Source of the DNA: Chondrosia reniformis
Lineage: Eukaryota > Porifera > Demospongiae > Chondrillida > Chondrillidae
NCBI GenBank assembly: GCA_947172415.1
Contig: OX359191.1
Span: forward strand, 930,001 to 994,000
Length of the DNA stretch: 64,000 nt
Direction: 5' to 3'
Part shown: one piece after another, positions 59,301 through 64,000 of the stretch
Layout of the letters: each line of letters begins with the position of its first letter
Numbering within the stretch: position 1 is the first letter of the stretch
Notes under the pieces: model-generated
What the model was told of the DNA's origin: nothing
The model's database searches: none
The model's input: the letters and a program-made list of their open reading frames with translations, nothing else
Position numbers and translations under genes: made by a program

Positions 59301-60464
59301 GTGCTCTAACTCTGTCAAATGTAAAGGTATGAAGCTCAAACTTGGTGTCAGCATTCAAAGACATGTATGAAACATTTCCAATGAGAATTCAAAACTTTCA
59401 AAAATCTTTACATTTGCCCTATCTCTCACCATACATTAATTTGGTATATCAGTATATTAATGTACATTTGGTGCTCTAACTCTGTCAGATGGAAAGATAT
59501 GAAGCTCAAACTTGGTGGCTACATTCACTGACATGTATGAAACATTTCCAATGAGAATTTGAAATTTTCATAAATCTTTACATTTGCCCTATCTCTCACC
59601 ATACATTAATTTGGTATATCAGTATATTAATGTACATTTGGTGCTCTAACTCTGTCAAATGTAAAGGTATGAAGCTCAAACTTGGAGTCAGCATTCATGA
59701 ACATGTATGAAACATTTCCAATGAAAATGTGAAATTTTCATTAATCTTTACATTTGCCCTATCTCTCACCATACATTAATTTGGTATATCAGTATATTAA
59801 TGTACATTTGGTGCTCTAACTCTGTCAAATGTATACGTAAAGGTATGAAGCTCAAATTTGGTGGCTACATTCACTGACATGTATGAAACATTTCCAATGA
59901 GAATTTGAAATTTTCATAAATCTTTACATTTGCCCTATCTCTCACCATACATTAATTTGGTATATCAGTATAATAATGAACATTTGGTGATATAACTCTG
60001 TCAAATGGAAAGATACGATGCTCAAACTTGGTGGCTACGTTCACTGACATTTATGAAACATTTCAATGAGAATTTGAAATTTTCATAAATCTTTACATTT
60101 GCCTTATCTCTCACCATACATTAATTTGGTATATCAGTATAATAATGTACATTTGGTGCTCTAACTCTGTCAAATGTAAAGGTATGAAGCTCAAACTTGG
60201 TGTCAGCATTCAAAGACATGTATGAAACATTTCCAATGAGAATTCAAAACTTTCAAAAATCTTTACATTTGCCCTATCTCTCACCATACATTAATTTTGC
60301 ATACCGGTTTTTAATGTACATTTTTGCTCTAACTCTGTCAAATGAAAAGATATGAAGCTCAAACTTGGTGGCTACATTCACTGACATGTATGAAACATTT
60401 CCAATGAGTATTTGAAATTTTCATAAATCTTTACATTTGCCCTATCTCTCACCATACATTAATT
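56381..60464 (+). repeat. 2,042-bp twelve-monomer higher-order repeat, two copies
   Basis: Rare landmarks recur 2,042 bp apart: TGGTATTCTA at 56381 and 58423, GTATACGTAA at 57789 and 59831, ACCGGTTTTT at 58261 and 60303. Very few differences lie between the copies, so the duplication is recent. Confidence 0.9.
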
Positions 60465-63400
60465 TGGTATATAAGTATAATATTGAACATTTGGTGCTCT
60501 AACTCTGTCAAATGGAAAGATATGAAGTTCAAACTTGGAGTCAGCATTCATGGACATGTATGAAACATTTCCAATGAGAATTCAAAACTTTCAAAAATCT
60601 TTACATTTGCCCTATCTCTCACCATACATTAATTTGGTATATCAGTATATTAATGTACATTTGGTACTCTAACTCTGTCAAATGGAAAGATATGAAGCTC
60701 AAACTTGGTGGCTACATTCACTGACATGTATGAAACATTTCCAATGATAATTTGAAATTTTCATAAATCTTTACATTTGCCCTATCTCTCACCATACATT
60801 AATTTGGTATATCAGTATATTAATGTACATTTGGTGCTCTAACTCTGTCAAATGTAAAGGTATGAAGCTCAAACTTGGAGTCAGCATTCATGAACATGTA
60901 TGAAACATTTCCAATGAAAATTTGAAATTTTCATTAATCTTTACATTTGCCCTATATCTCACCATACATTAATTTGGTATATCAGTATATTAATGTACAT
61001 TTGGTGCTCTAACTCTGTCAAATGTAAAGGTATGAAGCTCAAATTTGGTGGCTACATTCACTGACATGTATGAAACATTTCCAATGAGAATTTGAAATTT
61101 TCATAAATCTTTACATTTGCCCTATCTCTCACCATACATTAATTTGGTATATCAGTATAATAATGTACATTTGGTGCTCTAACTCTGTCAAATGTAAAGG
61201 TATGAAGCTCAAACTTGGTGTCAGCATTCAAAGACATGTATGAAACATTTCCAATGAGAATTCAAAACTTTCAAAAATCTTTACATTTGCCCTATCTCTC
61301 ACCATACATTAATTTGGTATATAAGTATAATATTGAACATTTGGTGCTCTAACTCTGTCAAATGGAAAGATATGAAGCTCAAACTTGGTGGCTACATTCA
61401 CTGACATGTATGAAATATTTCCAATGAGAATTTGAAATTTTCATAAATCTTTACATTTGCCCTATCTCTCACCATACATTAATTTGGTATATAAGTATAA
61501 TATTGAACATTTGGTGCTCTAACTCTGTCAAATGGAAAGATATGAAGTTCAAACTTGGAGTCAGCATTCATGGATATGTATGAAACATTTCCAATGAGAA
61601 TTCGAAACTTTCAAAAATCTTTACATTTGCCCTATCTCTCACCATACATTAATTTGGTATATCAGTATATTAATGTACATTTGGTGCTCTAATTCTGTCA
61701 AATGTAAAGGTATGAAGCTCAAACTTGCTGTCAGCATTCATGGATATGTATGAAACATTTCCAATGAGAATTCGAAACTTTCAAAAATCTTTACATTTGC
61801 CCTATCTCTCACCATACATTAATTTGGTATATCAGTATATTAATGTACATTTGGTGCTCTAATTCTGTCAAATGTAAAGGTATGAAGCTCAAACTTGCTG
61901 TCAGCATTCACAGACATGTATGAAACATTTCCAATGAGAATTTGAAATTTTCATAAATCTTTACATTTGCCCTATCTCTCACCATACATTAATTTGGTAT
62001 ATCAGTATATTAATGTACATTTGGTGCTCTAACTCTGTCAAATGGAAAGATATGAAGCTCAAACTTGGTGGCTACATTCACTGACATGTATGAAACATTT
62101 CCAATGATAATTTGAAATTTTCATAAATCTTTACATTTGCCCTATCTCTCACCATACATTAATTTGGTATATCAGTATATTAATGTACATTTGGTGCTCT
62201 AACTCTGTCAAATGTAAAGGTATGAAGCTCAAACTTGGTGGCTACATTCACTGACATGTATGAAACATTTCCAATGAGAATTCGAAATTTTCATAAATCT
62301 TTACATTTGCCCTATCTCTCACCATACATTAATTTGGTATATCAGTATAATAATGAACATTTGGTGATCTAACTCTGTCAAATGGAAAGATACGATGCTC
62401 AAACTTGGTGGCTACGTTCACTGACATTTATGAAACATTTCAATGAGAATTTGAAATTTTCATAAATCTTTACATTTGCCCTATCTCTCACCATACATTA
62501 ATTTGGTATATAAGTATAATATTGAACATTTGGTGCTCTAACTCTGTCAAATGGAAAGATATGAAGTTCAAACTTGGAGTCAGCATTCATGGACATGTAT
62601 GAAACATTTCCAATGAGAATTCGAAACTTTCAAAAATCTTTACATTTGCCCTATCTCTCACCATACATTAATTTGGTATATCAGTATATTAATGTACATT
62701 TGGTGCTCTAACTCTGTCAAATGGAAAGATATGAAGCTCAAACTTGGTGGCTACATTCACTGACATGTATGAAACATTTCCAATGAGAATTTTAAATTTT
62801 CATAAATCTTTACATTTGCCCTATCTCTCACCATACATTAATTTGGTATATTAGTATATTAATGTACATTTGGTGCTCTAACTCTGTCAAATGTAAAGGT
62901 ATGAGGCTCAAACTTGGTGTCAGCATTCAAAGACATGTATGAAACATTTCCAATGAGAATTCGAAACTTTCAAAAATCTTTACATTTGCCCTATCTCTCA
63001 CCATACATTAATTTGGTATATCAGTATATTAATGTACATTTGGTGCTCTAACTCTGTCAAATGGAAAGATATGAAGCTCAAACTTGGTGGCTACATTCAC
63101 TGACATGTATGAAACATTTCCAATGAGAATTTGAAATTTTCATAAATCTTTACATTTGCCCTATCTCTCACCATACATTAATTTGGTATTCTAGTATATT
63201 AATGTACATTTGGTGCTCTAACTCTGTCAAATGTAAAGGTATGAGGCTCAAACTTGGTGTCAGCATTCAAAGACATGTATGAAACATTTCCAATGAGAAT
63301 TCGAAACTTTCAAAAATCTTCACATTTGCCCTATCTCTCACCATTCGTATGGTTAAAGATAGAGCAAATATGAGTGAACATCAAACTTTGTAAAACTCTT

Positions 63401-63856
63401 TGGATATGCTTTAAGGATAGCTGTGAATGCTGACAGCAAGTTTCAGCTTCACATCTTTCCAATTGACAGAGTTATTGCAGTAAATGTATATTAGATTCTT
63501 GTATACAAATTTAATGTATGGTGAGAGATAGGGCAAATATGAGTGAACATCAAAATTTGTAAAACTCTTTGGATATGCTTTAAGGATAGCTGTGAATGCT
63601 GACAGCAAGTTTCAGCTTCACATCTTTCCAATTGACAGAGTTATTGCACTAAATGTACATTAGATTCATGTATACAAATTTAATGTATGGTGAGAGATAG
63701 GGCAAATATGAGTGAACATCAAAATTTGTAAAACTCTTTGGATATGCTTTAAGGATAGCTGTGAATGCTGACAGCAAGTTTCAGCTTCACATCTTTCCAA
63801 TTGACAGAGTTATTGCACTAAATGTACATTAGATTCATGTATAGAAATTTAATGTA

Positions 63857-64000
63857 CGGGAGTTTCGTAATAATATAAATGGCCGACCTAGAGAAGGGAA
63901 TATTGAAAATACGGTACTTTTATACCTATATCTTAATAGCGAGAACGCTTTTAAGATTTTAAAACACATGGATATTCACTCTGTAATACTTGATTGTTTT
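63857..64000 (+). repeat. Element E, copy 4, cut by window end
   Basis: First 144 bp of the 725-bp element, matching copy 1 through the small ORF. It again follows three B monomers in an inverted block. Confidence 0.85.

Larger units (their letters stand above)
35843..64000. repeat. 170-bp satellite array with alternating orientation
   Basis: Monomer about 170 bp (TTAATTTGGTATATCAGTAT recurs at that period). Forward blocks (A): 35843-36465, 38471-43896, 45910-46765, 48604-49448, 50306-51832, 52516-53334, 54016-63345. Inverted blocks (B, with AATGTATGGTGAGAGATAGG): 36466-36975, 37701-38470, 43897-44410, 45136-45909, 46766-47278, 48004-48603, 49449-50305, 51833-52515, 53335-54015, 63346-63856. 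That is roughly 114 A and 38 B monomers. B is the reverse complement of A with its own diagnostic changes. A comes in two alternating forms, one with TCAAATGGAAAGATATGAAG...GGTGGCTACATTCACTG and one with TCAAATGTAAAGGTATGAAG...GGAGTCAGCATTCATGG, giving a 340-bp dimer. It continues beyond the window. The array begins in mid-monomer beside the broken gene. Confidence 0.97.

Noticed and set aside
36530-63608. Repeated 65-73 aa open frames in the satellite
   Set aside because: They are chance frames of the monomer, cross monomer borders and change with single substitutions.
35843-64000. CRISPR-like regular repeats
   Set aside because: Monomers are 170 bp, directly adjacent and related along their whole length, with no short repeat/unique spacer pattern.
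35843-64000. Primate alpha satellite because of the ~170-bp period
   Set aside because: The monomer sequence shows no likeness to alpha satellite or a CENP-B box; length alone is a common nucleosome-related coincidence.

Overview
The window looks like a compact, intron-rich animal genome that runs into a long satellite block. Genes are 177-1,400 bp apart, introns are mostly 50-900 bp, and the exons encode clear metazoan orthologues. TACGTA/GTACGTAC runs are frequent. A sponge (demosponge) is my best guess, but this is an inference from style and not proven by any single gene.

Layout. 957-4581 (-) is a nine-exon cathepsin D-like aspartic protease. It is head-to-head with ARL1 (4759-7323, +, eight exons) across a 177-bp shared promoter. 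A 139-bp fold-back element and a short E-box/E2F-containing leader precede the DNA polymerase delta catalytic subunit POLD1 (8218-15056, +, 19 exons, 1,100 aa, one GC-AG intron). A short-tailed class I myosin resembling MYO1D follows (16418-29484, +, 20 exons, 992 aa). All four gene models are complete from start to stop with consistent intron phases. Several introns carry minisatellites.

30.0-35.8 kb is accessory sequence. It holds two intronless minus-strand genes for small beta-prism (MABP-like) proteins, a ~550-bp duplicated segment, a short pogo/Tigger-type DNA transposon with perfect TIRs and an intact CENP-B-type DNA-binding ORF, and a broken three-exon gene of a family I cannot name with certainty.

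35.84 kb to the end (44% of the window) is a satellite array with a ~170-bp monomer. Blocks of forward monomers (A) alternate with blocks of inverted, diverged monomers (B). The A-to-B switches are short palindromes. Nested higher-order repeats of 340, 680, about 1,502 and 2,042 bp are visible. Within B blocks lies a 725-bp, GC-richer, non-satellite element (called E here). It is present in three full copies that differ at about two noticed positions, plus a fourth cut by the window end. Element E and its inverted-array setting are the most novel part of the window. A pogo element with a CENP-B-like domain 2.5 kb from an array with monomers of centromeric-satellite length is suggestive but proves nothing.

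The conserved genes are independent housekeeping functions: lysosomal proteolysis, trans-Golgi traffic, DNA replication and membrane-actin motor. No operon-like logic links them beyond the shared CTSD/ARL1 promoter.
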